DNA from: Stentor coeruleus | Taxonomy: Eukaryota; Ciliophora; Heterotrichea; Heterotrichida; Stentoridae | Assembly: GCA_001970955.1 (NCBI GenBank) | Contig: MPUH01001037.1 | Coordinates: 1 to 25,345 of the forward strand | Length of the DNA stretch: 25,345 bases | Direction of reading: 5' to 3' | Part shown: positions 8,710 through 16,819 of the stretch, one piece after another | Numbering within the stretch: the first letter of the stretch is position 1 | Layout: each line of letters starts with the position of its first letter | Notes under the pieces: model-generated | The model's database searches: none | Told to the model about the DNA's origin: nothing | The model's input: the letters and a program-made list of their open reading frames with translations, nothing else | Made by a program: the position numbers and the translations under genes

Positions 8710-10119
8710 ATGGAAGACTACTCAAGAGCTCGAAAATTCAACGAAACTTTCGATTACAGCAAATTCCGCCAAGATCGAATGCTAAGCACTTTAGAGCTGA
8801 GGAAGTCAAAAAGAGCAGAAGAAGTCTTCAACAAAAGGCAAATCCACTCAGAAAAAAATGAAGAATTTAAACTCGACCCTGCAGCAATCCTCGAGCTTAT
8901 CCGGGCCAAAGACCAACAAAGTATAATAAAAGGGCTTATTTACTTAGAAAAAATCTTAGAAAACAAAGTCAGTATAGAATTTATTGAAATATGTGCATTA
9001 GAAGTAGTTGGGCTTATTTCATGTAAAGATCCAATAATTGAGATTCAATCAAGTACAACATTAGCCTGTATATCAACAAGTTCATATTCATCCTGTCTTA
9101 CAAAATGGGTCCCAAGTTTTATATCTTTATTATTGAATTCTGATACAAAAATCCAAGAAAACATCTATTGGTTACTTGGAAATATAGCATTAGATAGTGA
9201 AAATAATAGAGATAAAATTTTAACTGAAGAATTTCTACAAGTAAGTTCAATATTAATCCAAGCTAATCCAACTCCTATTGTTGCAAAAAAAATCTGTTGG
9301 TGTATAAGTCATTGTTGTAAAGGGAAATTTAATAACAATTTCCAATACACATTACCTTTTTTATCATATGCCCTTGAGCAAAATATTATAGAGATTTTTC
9401 CTGATATTTTATGGGCTTTATCAAATATTACAGAGTTTATTAAAAGTCCTTTAGTTTGTAGTAAGATTTTACCTATAGTATCCAAATTAGCTAAAATCGG
9501 TTTTATAAAAATACAACATCCAGCTTTAAGGGTTATTGGGAATATGCTTAATGGTAATGATGAGGATACTGATTTTATGGTTGGATTAGGTGCTGTTAGG
9601 TCTTTGATTATAGCTTTAGAAAGTAAAAATAAAAAAATCAGACAAGAAGCTATGTGGGCATTTTCTAATCTTTGTACTGGAAAACATGTACAGGATATTG
9701 TGGAAAAAGGGTTGTTTAAGAGAATTATTGATTTAGCAATTACTGATTGTATTGATATACAGAAAGAAGCGGTTTGGACGTTGTTTTATGCAATTTTCAG
9801 CTCGAATAATAGTAGTTTGAGTATTTTGATTGATGAAGGGATTTTATCAGCAATTTGCTGTTTGTTGAATGTTGTGGATAATAGGTTTAAATTGATTTTA
9901 CTTAAGGGGATAGCGAAAGTACTACAAAGAGGTGAGGAGTTTTCTCCAAATCCGTATGTATGTATTCTTGAGAGTAATGGGGGAAAAGAAACAATAGAGA
10001 TGCTAGCGAATGGGCATAATAATAAAATTACAATTAAAAGTTCTAAGATACTTCAGGAATATTTTGAAGGATTTTCAGAAAATATGGAACTTTTACCTAC
10101 AAGCACTTTTGCTTTTTGA
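8710..10119 (+). CDS. Importin subunit alpha (karyopherin alpha)
   Basis: A 469-residue single-exon protein. I chose the ATG at 8710 because the frame extends upstream only to a TTG, with no earlier ATG, and the protein then begins just before the importin-beta-binding segment. Importin alpha binds nuclear localisation signals and, through that N-terminal segment, importin beta. The segment spans about residues 7-45 (RARKFNETFDYSKFRQDR, then ELRKSKRAEEVFNKRQ), matching the family pattern ending ELRKAKR. Armadillo repeats follow: WLLGNIALDS, WCISHCCKG, LWALSNITE, LRVIGNMLNG, MWAFSNLCTG, VWTLFYAIF. The Trp-Asn pairs that bind NLS lysines are partly kept (W..SN in LWALSN and MWAFSN) but changed in other repeats (WCISH, WTLFY). 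It is shorter than typical (about 500-550) because the acidic C-terminal tail is missing. The stop is TGA followed directly by an in-frame TAA. Confidence 0.95.
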   Translation: MEDYSRARKFNETFDYSKFRQDRMLSTLELRKSKRAEEVFNKRQIHSEKNEEFKLDPAAILELIRAKDQQSIIKGLIYLEKILENKVSIEFIEICALEVVGLISCKDPIIEIQSSTTLACISTSSYSSCLTKWVPSFISLLLNSDTKIQENIYWLLGNIALDSENNRDKILTEEFLQVSSILIQANPTPIVAKKICWCISHCCKGKFNNNFQYTLPFLSYALEQNIIEIFPDILWALSNITEFIKSPLVCSKILPIVSKLAKIGFIKIQHPALRVIGNMLNGNDEDTDFMVGLGAVRSLIIALESKNKKIRQEAMWAFSNLCTGKHVQDIVEKGLFKRIIDLAITDCIDIQKEAVWTLFYAIFSSNNSSLSILIDEGILSAICCLLNVVDNRFKLILLKGIAKVLQRGEEFSPNPYVCILESNGGKETIEMLANGHNNKITIKSSKILQEYFEGFSENMELLPTSTFAF

Positions 10120-10376
10120 TAATTAGATTAAGTAATTATTACTGAGTAATAAATTTTGATTGGAAAAATTATATAAAAGTTGTGGGATAGGCAAAAAAAT
10201 TTAAATGCTGAGAGGATTAGGTGAAATAATTTAAAGTTAAGAATGATTTATGGGTTTTTTTATTTGAGATTAGATGTTAATAAAAGTTGGTATTTTATAT
10301 GGGTAGTTTAATTTTATCAACACAGTTTAATGAATTTTTTCACAGTAAATAAAACTTATTATTAAAGCTATCAACT

Positions 10377-11726
10377 TTAATTAATCTTAGAAAGCTTAAT
10401 GACCTTTATCAAATCATTTTCATAGTTACTATAATATCTATTGCAAATGATGCATTGAAAATCGTTATCGCTTCTACACAAATTGCATATAAGACATGAT
10501 TTTTCTCCACATTTAATCAAGTCAAAATCTTCATCGCTTTTTTTCTCTAAACACTTTTGGCATTTTTTCTGTAATGAAATCTCAGAAAGTCTATTATAAT
10601 TTTCATTTTTTATAGTTCCCTGAACTGATTTATTTCCGACAGTCTGAGATTTTCCTTGAAGTACTAATTTTGGTGGTTTTGACTTTTCTCTTTCATTGTC
10701 AATTATACTAAGTGAAACTTGTTCAGATCCTGATATTCTTATATTTCCTGAAGAATTGTGACTATTCTCATTATTTACTATTTTATATATTCCCGGAAGT
10801 TTAGTATAAGGGTTAATAATTGGCCCTTGGAAGAGTTTTTTTGATTTTAGTAATTGAAAATTTTCTTCTACTGAAATTCCTGGCATACAAGGTCCTGCAG
10901 GCACTGGATATGATAAATGTCTTGAATACTTTAACTCATCAGGAACACTTGAAGGTCTCTGTGCATTTATATCAGTCCTACTTGAAGGACCATCAGGAGT
11001 ATAACTTTTATAATCTTGAACATTATAATTTTCCTTAGGCTTGTTAGAAAATATAAACGGAGGATATTCTACAAGTCTCAAATCAAAATTTATATCATTT
11101 TCAATTTCAATCATTACATCACTATAAAGTATACCATATCCTTCATAATCTCTTAATAAATTAAGACTTGGATAATTCCCATATGCATTTTTTACATAAA
11201 CATATTCGTCATTGCCTTCAAAAATGCTTATTTTTATACTAAAAATTGATGATAATAATTGTAGCATTTGGTCAAGATGAATTAGACTTTTGCCTTCTAT
11301 TATATTTGCTTGATCTATAATATCATTTTCTATAATGCAACAGATTATCATTCTCATAGCATAGTCTATGTCTGATCCAGTTGATGATGATTGTTCTTTG
11401 ATATAATAATTTAAATAGTAAAACCCTGTCTTTAGATCAGCATTTCCTATTGCAGAGCCTATTTGTTTTAATTTGTTAAGGTATTGATTGCTGTAGTTTT
11501 TGTTAAATGCATAGTTTTCAGCTTTTTGGATATATTCATTTAAACTATTAATTAGAGCTTCTGTAAAAGTTGGACTATACTTGAATCGTTGTATGATTTC
11601 TAGGATTCCTATTATTAAAGATTGATATAGAGAAGAGATGGGATTTATAAACTTTGTGATGTATGAAAATCCTCTAAAGCCTCCATCAATGATCTGCTTA
11701 TGGTACTTAACCCAGTCTTGTGACAT
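10377..11726 (-). CDS. Otubain-fold (peptidase C65-like) pseudoenzyme with C-terminal Cys cluster
   Basis: A 449-residue single-exon protein, ATG start, TAA stop. Residues about 28-202 follow the otubain order. NPISSLYQSL (28-37) lies where otubains have DGNCFYRAF. A helical region follows, then SDIDYAMRMIICCIIEN (where otubains have DY...LRLLTS), then LDQMLQLLSSIFSIKISIF. The last block is LLRDYEGYGILYSD (190-203), where otubains have LLYRPGHYDILY. In this alignment the catalytic Cys is Ser32 and the catalytic His is Tyr197 or nearby, so hydrolase activity is unlikely. It may still bind ubiquitin (inference). A Pro/Ser-rich linker (about 225-385) leads to a Cys cluster at 389, 392, 406, 411, 414, 417, 425 and 428, i.e. 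C-x2-C-x13-C-x4-C-x2-C-x2-C-x7-C-x2-C. This is a likely RING-like or ribbon zinc site without His. It is convergent with importin alpha. Confidence 0.7.
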   Translation of the reverse strand: MSQDWVKYHKQIIDGGFRGFSYITKFINPISSLYQSLIIGILEIIQRFKYSPTFTEALINSLNEYIQKAENYAFNKNYSNQYLNKLKQIGSAIGNADLKTGFYYLNYYIKEQSSSTGSDIDYAMRMIICCIIENDIIDQANIIEGKSLIHLDQMLQLLSSIFSIKISIFEGNDEYVYVKNAYGNYPSLNLLRDYEGYGILYSDVMIEIENDINFDLRLVEYPPFIFSNKPKENYNVQDYKSYTPDGPSSRTDINAQRPSSVPDELKYSRHLSYPVPAGPCMPGISVEENFQLLKSKKLFQGPIINPYTKLPGIYKIVNNENSHNSSGNIRISGSEQVSLSIIDNEREKSKPPKLVLQGKSQTVGNKSVQGTIKNENYNRLSEISLQKKCQKCLEKKSDEDFDLIKCGEKSCLICNLCRSDNDFQCIICNRYYSNYENDLIKVIKLSKIN

Positions 11727-12072
11727 TTATAATGCTTTATTACCATTTAAAATCCCTGATTTTTATAGACTCCATATCAAAACTAAAGCATCTTCTATTT
11801 TACAAATATAAATCCAAAATCTATTTTTAGAGTACTTAAAGGTATGTACAATAAAAAAAATAAATTCACAGGCTTATTTTCTAAATACTGACTATTAAAT
11901 TAAGTCTACCTTCTAATTTTACACTATCAATATTTCATGCTTTTATTATTTTTATAACTTATTAATAATCAATCAAATTTTATTCTAATTGTGAAAATTT
12001 AGAGGCTAATTATTGTTAAACAGAAATTACTTTAATTTAACTTTCTAACATTAGAGAAATGCTGTATATGAA
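11727..12072. other. Intergenic, no gene seen
   Basis: 345 bp upstream of the otubain-like gene and downstream of the next minus-strand gene. It lacks the strong G bias seen upstream of the conserved minus-strand genes and is mildly C-biased instead. No motif or RNA gene is recognised. Confidence 0.6.
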
Positions 12073-12450
12073 TTACTTTTCACAAAATTCTTCACTTTCA
12101 TCAAGAATCCGTCGCAAACTTATACTTGAGCTTTGCTTGTCTTTAAGTCGTTTGAGAAGTCGTAATGAAAATAATTTAGGCTGTTTCTTTATAGGCTCAT
12201 TGCCAAGTAGAACTTGTAAATCTATGTGCACATACATTGGAATTTCATTTTGATCCTTACTGAAAAGCCTAAGAAAAGTCTGCTTATTAATTTCAAAGTT
12301 TTTATGGGTAAAAATATAATTAACAAGAATCTGTTTAACATAGGCTGTATATTCAGCAGGAATTTTTTCAAGGCACCCTTGCAGGTCATCCAGATAAACC
12401 ACATCTGCTTTATCCTCGGCCATAGTATCGAAAATCTTTGATGGGTCCAT
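12073..12450 (-). CDS. Small hypothetical protein, possibly degenerate EF-hand-like
   Basis: A 125-residue single-exon protein with an ATG start and TAA stop. I do not recognise it. Residues 5-31 (KIFDTMAEDKADVVYLDDLQ, then GCLEKI) and about 50-64 (KNFEINKQTFLRLFS) have the helix-loop-helix rhythm of worn calmodulin-like hands, but neither loop has calcium-binding side chains. The C-terminal half is basic (KKQPKLFSLRLLKRLKDKQ) and then acidic (DESEEFCEK), with no cysteine pairs, signal or membrane segment. A 94-bp duplication starts 15 bp upstream of the ATG and must lie in its promoter or 5' leader. Coding status rests on an intact frame and a protein-like composition. Confidence 0.6.
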   Translation of the reverse strand: MDPSKIFDTMAEDKADVVYLDDLQGCLEKIPAEYTAYVKQILVNYIFTHKNFEINKQTFLRLFSKDQNEIPMYVHIDLQVLLGNEPIKKQPKLFSLRLLKRLKDKQSSSISLRRILDESEEFCEK

Positions 12451-12465
12451 TATTATATGAGTTAA

Positions 12466-12653
12466 TCATATTATTTAATGCTAATATTATTAACCTTCCC
12501 TAAAAAATATTCTGTATAGGGATTTTGATATCATTTTAATCAGTATAGTCGAAATTTTATCATATTATTTAATGCTAATATTATTAATCTTCCCTAAAAA
12601 ATATTCTGCATAGGGATTTTGATATCATTTTAATCAGTATAGTCGAAATTTTA
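12466..12653. repeat. Perfect-length 94-bp tandem duplication upstream of the 12073-12450 gene
   Basis: 12466-12559 and 12560-12653 are two head-to-tail copies of 94 bp. Only two transitions separate them (AACCTT/AATCTT and TGTATAGG/TGCATAGG). There is no N here, so a gap-join artefact is unlikely. The unit contains TATAGGGATTTTGATATC and TCAGTATAGTCG, and abuts the start codon of the minus-strand gene. It therefore probably duplicates the whole proximal promoter. Confidence 0.95.
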
Positions 12654-12808
12654 TAAATATTTAAAGCTTTTTGAATATAATATTGTAACAAATATGTGTT
12701 TTTTTTTCTACTTAATTAAAGTTAGGATGTTGTTTTTTTTGTTTATAAATAGATATCAAAAGTATATTTTAGGATGAATTTTTTATGAAAATGATTGAAA
12801 TAACTAGT

Positions 12809-13736
12809 CTAAACTTTTAGAAAATCAATAAGATCTTTAATTGTCTGGATACTGGCTACAAGAGAAAATTGTTTAGTAATATTTTCAATGCTTATACAAA
12901 AAGCTTCATGGTGAATTGATAAGCCAATATTCGCCTGAAATTTATCTTTTACACTAAAAATTCTCTGACCAGGGATTGAAGGTCCTCCAACATAAACTCC
13001 AACAACTTTTTTATTCAAAAAATAAGACTCCCAAACATTCCGTTTGTAGTATAACAAGAAATTTCAATAATTCTATCATCTAAGTTTTCAATTTTTCCTT
13101 CAGTATATACTTTGTTATTGAAATTGCAAAAAATACTTCTAACTTCATTCTCAATTTCATTTTCGGTTAGAACTTCAAATTGAGGAATACGATAATTAAA
13201 ATTATATATCGCATATGATTAATTTTTGGATATACTAGCATGTCTGAATTTATTAATTTTGGATTTATGGGATATCTATAGTATTAATTTTGAATTATCG
13301 GGCACAAATAGTAATAAGATAGTCAAATCACCTGGTAAACAATAATTTCCGTTTGTAAAAATTGATTTGTGCTCATTAGGATAATTTTTCATAAAGCATT
13401 TTATGAAATAAGCTTCTGCTAATTCTCCATCTTCTAAATTATAAATAATAGTTTTTTGATATGGATCAAGAGTTTTAAAACTACAGACCACGTGTCCAGC
13501 TGTTAGGAAAAAGGAATTTTATTTTTCCTCCGATAAAATTTTGGTTTTTGAAATCAAAACACAAATCCTGTACCACTTCCACTGAAGTTTATCAGAACAT
13601 TTTTCTTCGCTTCATTGGGTTTGGTTAAAGCTGTTTTCTGGAAAATTAGGCTTCCTGTTGATTTTTTGTCTAGGATATCGCCTATCCCAATTTTTCTGCG
13701 CATACACATAAACATCGATATAAATGCTTCTTTCAC
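12809..13736 (-). pseudogene. Decayed trypsin-like (S1-type) serine protease
   Basis: Three consecutive minus-strand reading pieces line up as one protease. The N-terminal piece ends in SGSGTGFVF (near 13555). The next carries LTAGHVV with the catalytic His (near 13490-13510) and LPGDLTILLL with the catalytic Asp (near 13300-13330). The last region reads ISCYTTNGMFGSLIF and then, after a frame change, NKKVVGVYVGGPSIPGQ. In active relatives the GMFGS position is G-x-S-G-S/P; here the catalytic Ser is Phe. Frames are broken between FVF and LTAGHVV, and again at the A6 run at 13017-13022. In-frame stops lie at 13276-13278 (TAG) and 13219-13221 (TAA). Stops, frameshifts and loss of the nucleophile together mean a dead gene rather than sequencing error. 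Any original ATG probably lay near 13715. Confidence 0.85.
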
Positions 13737-14741
13737 TTATATAAATTCATAAAAGCTATGATACTATATAGCTGGGGCTTTTGTTACTAAAATATAAATC
13801 TAAATAGCAAAACACTTTCATATTTTAAATAAATTTATATGCTAAGATTTACTTTAGGAAAAATACTTGAATTTTGTTTTTTGTAGTATCCTTCAGATTT
13901 TTGAAATCAAGTTTTAAAGATCAAATATTTATTTCTTTGAATTTTTATATATAGTTTATAGGATAAAGTTAAGATATTTTTTTCGGAGGATAAGCTTGTT
14001 GAAAATAAATTTAAGTCATGGAACTGTTTCATCCGGTTTATTATTTTTTGATAGTTGGATCCTTTGTTTAAATTCATTATTATTTTTAGGGATTCTAGAT
14101 GAAAGTTGATTTTTTTAAATCTGTGTAGTTTATTATTTGGTTTTAAGAGAAGAGAAAAACTTAAGATATCATGAGATTATGTTAGTCATAGGTAATAACT
14201 TTATGATTTTAAAAATATGTGTTTGGCTGTTTATAATTTTTAAATTTACTGATACATATAAATAGTTAAAATTATAATTCGAAGATTTTTTATTAAGTTT
14301 TTAGTTTTGTTTGTTTTATAAGTATATACACAAATATTTATCGACTACCTTATTAAAATCATTTATTTTCAGTTATTACAGCTTTCAAAAGTATTGAAAA
14401 AAATATGCTTCAGATGCTATTTTTACATAAATCACATTGAATTTAGCATCATAAAACTCAACTACCACCATATTAAATTTTATAACTCAAAATTTATACC
14501 CTAATCATTGCCAATATCAATCCTACCTTTAAAATACCACATCAACAAACTTATCTTAAACCTAATTTCTTCAAATTTCTAATAAATCCTTTAAACTTAT
14601 CCTTTAGCCCTAATTTCTAATTAAAACAACACAATTTCCATGAAAAAAAAAAGGCAACATAAATTCTTCAATCATCTCCACATTATATCATAATAAAATC
14701 CTAACATTCATAGTAAAATATTTTACCAATTTAAAATAGTT
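13737..14741. other. Intergenic, 1 kb, no gene seen
   Basis: The right-hand part (about 14440-14740) is the 3' flank of the ARL5-like gene and is extraordinarily skewed: 14461-14640 has about 44 C and 2 G on the plus strand. The left part (13740-14400) is mixed and shows no reading frame, RNA gene or repeat that I can support. Confidence 0.65.
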
Positions 14742-15287
14742 TTATTGTCTTTGAATAATTTTTTCACATAGCCAATCCATTCCTTCATTAAGCCCATCAC
14801 CTAATATTGCTGAGCAAGCTTGTATATGCCAATCATGACTTCTTATTTCTGTTAGATGAAGCATAGTTGAAATTTCTTCAGCTGGCAAAGCTACAGGAAG
14901 ATCAATTTTATTTGCAAGGACCAAAATAGGTGCTCCTTTAAGGTTTTCATCAAGTAGTAAATTAAAAAGTTCCATTTTAGCAAGAAGAGTATTGTGTGTA
15001 TCTGCGCTATCTACCACAAAAATAACAGCTTCTGCTGATGTAAAATAAGTACGCCAAGATGCTCTTAATGATTCTTGTCCTCCAAGATCCCATACTTGTA
15101 ATCTTATGTTTCCATGTCTAACTTCTTCAACATTACTTCCGATTGTAGGGTGTGCAGTAATCACATCACCTAAATGAAGTTTATAAAGAATTGTTGTCTT
15201 ACCAGCATTAGCTAGACCAAGAAGCATGATTTTACATTCACGGTCCCTTCTGAGCCTACTCCATAGCTTTGAAAATAAAAAGCCCAT
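14742..15287 (-). CDS. ARL5-like small GTPase (Arf family)
   Basis: A 181-residue single-exon protein with an ATG start and TAA stop, the standard Arf/Arl length. Arl5 proteins act at the trans-Golgi in endosome-to-Golgi trafficking and tether recruitment. The N-terminus MGFLFSKLW has Gly2 and Ser6, the N-myristoylation pattern, and the start of an amphipathic helix. Nucleotide-binding motifs: P-loop GLANAGKT (24-31), switch I PTIGSNVEE (47-55), switch II WDLGGQES (66-73), NKID (126-129), and a final CSA near 158. PTIGSNVEE and GGQESLRASWRTYF are the ARL5 type (GSNVEE, and SLR-SW after GGQE) rather than Arf1. The P-loop has Ala26 where Arf proteins usually have Asp; this position is not catalytic. 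It should be a functional GTPase. Confidence 0.93.
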   Translation of the reverse strand: MGFLFSKLWSRLRRDRECKIMLLGLANAGKTTILYKLHLGDVITAHPTIGSNVEEVRHGNIRLQVWDLGGQESLRASWRTYFTSAEAVIFVVDSADTHNTLLAKMELFNLLLDENLKGAPILVLANKIDLPVALPAEEISTMLHLTEIRSHDWHIQACSAILGDGLNEGMDWLCEKIIQRQ

Positions 15288-15962
15288 TGCTAATAGATGT
15301 TTATATTATAAAATTTTATTATGATGAACTTGATTAGATGGGGTTATGGTATTTGTTGTTAAGATTTTGATGACTTGTTTGATATGCTTTAAGATGTTTT
15401 TATTGGGTTTTGATGGTTTATTGGATTGGAGGAATGGTTTTTGAGATTAAGTTTTATGATAAGATGAGATTTATAGTTTGCTGTTTTTGTAAAATTGTTT
15501 GTGATGGTAACAAATTATATAAGAATATATTGATTTGATTAATACTTTTGAAGGTAAAATATTTTTTGATACTTTTTAGGGTTTTTAAGCAGTTAATAAA
15601 CTTAGCATACCGAGTAAGTTTTCAATAAATTTTAATTTTAGGAAATAATATTATAAAAATATTAAACCTAATACAAACTCTTTCCTTATACAAGATACAT
15701 AAAAATAGTTATTTTTGAGTTTTCCAGTATGAATTCAATCAATTTAGTTCTTAAAAATAAAAATTGTAATATTCTTGCAGATTTTTTATTTTGAAAATAA
15801 ATAATCGAATCTTTCTCCTTTTCATAAAACACACAGAATTACAAATATTAGAAACCCGCTAAAAAGTAATCTTATTCAATATTTAACTTTATATAAAAAA
15901 TCTCATATACCCAATTTAAATAACTAAAATAATCCTAAAACTAACAAGATATAATTTGTTTA
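15288..15962. promoter_or_regulatory. Upstream region of the ARL5-like gene, strongly G-skewed on plus
   Basis: The 180 bp at 15301-15480 contain about 43 G and 3 C on plus, i.e. the reverse on the coding strand. This is the mirror image of the gene's 3' flank. The bias fades by about 15600, and 15640-15960 turns C-biased, as expected downstream of the small minus-strand gene to the right. No specific motif can be named. Confidence 0.55.
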
Positions 15963-16349
15963 CTACTGATATTTAAGGTATCTATTAAGAAAGCGAGGTT
16001 TTTCTTTTATCAGTAGTCCAATACTAAACAAAGGTTTATTTATCATTCTTTCAATTACTCCTCTGTTTTCCATAAGTTTTCTTGTTGATCTTTTTATCTT
16101 TATAGATATCTTTCTAATTTTTTTCAACTCACTTTGGCATTTATCCACTATAAAATCAATATTCCGCATAGAGTTTTCAGCTTGTTGGCAAATAGGATTT
16201 TTTCCAAGAAAAACACTGCATGGCCGTTTAAAACTTGTGACTTGTCGGCATGATGGTAGGCCAAAATCTTTTTTTATAGGTCTTATTGGTTCAGGACTTA
16301 ACCCTCTACGAGACTCAATCGAGTTAAAGCTAAGAGACCTTTTATGCAT
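15963..16349 (-). CDS. Small basic hypothetical protein
   Basis: A 128-residue single-exon protein with an ATG start and TAG stop; not recognised. It is strongly basic. The first 45 residues are Ser/Arg/Pro-rich (SLSFNSIESRRGLSPEP), a look typical of disordered, phosphorylatable regions. Residues about 62-105 (from IDFIVDKCQSELKKIRKI to GVIERMIN) could form one long charged helix or short coiled coil. There is no signal peptide, membrane segment or cysteine cluster. It lies between the ARL5-like and WD40 genes on the same strand, without evidence of shared function. Confidence 0.6.
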   Translation of the reverse strand: MHKRSLSFNSIESRRGLSPEPIRPIKKDFGLPSCRQVTSFKRPCSVFLGKNPICQQAENSMRNIDFIVDKCQSELKKIRKISIKIKRSTRKLMENRGVIERMINKPLFSIGLLIKEKPRFLNRYLKYQ

Positions 16350-16819
16350 GATAATTTTACTTATATATTTTTATCATAGAAACATTTATATAATCATTAA
16401 GAACCAGTTTCAATTTTTTCTCACATGTAAAAATATTACTTTATTTAAAACTATTGTTTCTTAAGCTTTGAATACGCAAATTCTGTTAGAGTTTTATGAT
16501 ATACTTTTAAAATATAAAAAAGTAATTTTATATAATCTAATATCATTTATTGTTTGTAATTAATATACTCATTATAGCTTAATTTTATTTCTGAAAAACT
16601 TACTAACTCCTTTATTTTGAAACTGATACATTTGTCTTATCTATTATCTTTCGTTTAGTCCCATATTCTAATAATACCTCTTTTAGGACTTGAAAATAGT
16701 TTATTTGAATTTCTATAGCTTTAAGATATTCATATTTTATTAAATTATTCATTAGTTTAAACGATTAAATTTATTACTTTCAAAACTAAAAAAAACTCTT
16801 AAATTTAACCTAATGCCAT
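16350..16819. other. Intergenic, no gene seen
   Basis: 470 bp of AT-rich sequence between two minus-strand genes, without strong GC skew. No repeat, RNA gene or coding frame is supported. Confidence 0.6.

Noticed and set aside
10820..11038. Plus-strand 72-codon frame inside the otubain-like gene
   Set aside because: Antisense shadow of a long intact gene.
12059..12441. Reading frames in other phases over the 12073-12450 gene
   Set aside because: Overlapping shadows with less protein-like composition than the 125-residue frame that starts with ATG.
13554..13736. The protease pieces as two or three separate small genes
   Set aside because: Two of the three pieces begin at GTG and one at TTG, and together they follow the order of one trypsin-like domain; a single broken gene explains them better. 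No 15-nt GT-AG intron repairs the first junction.
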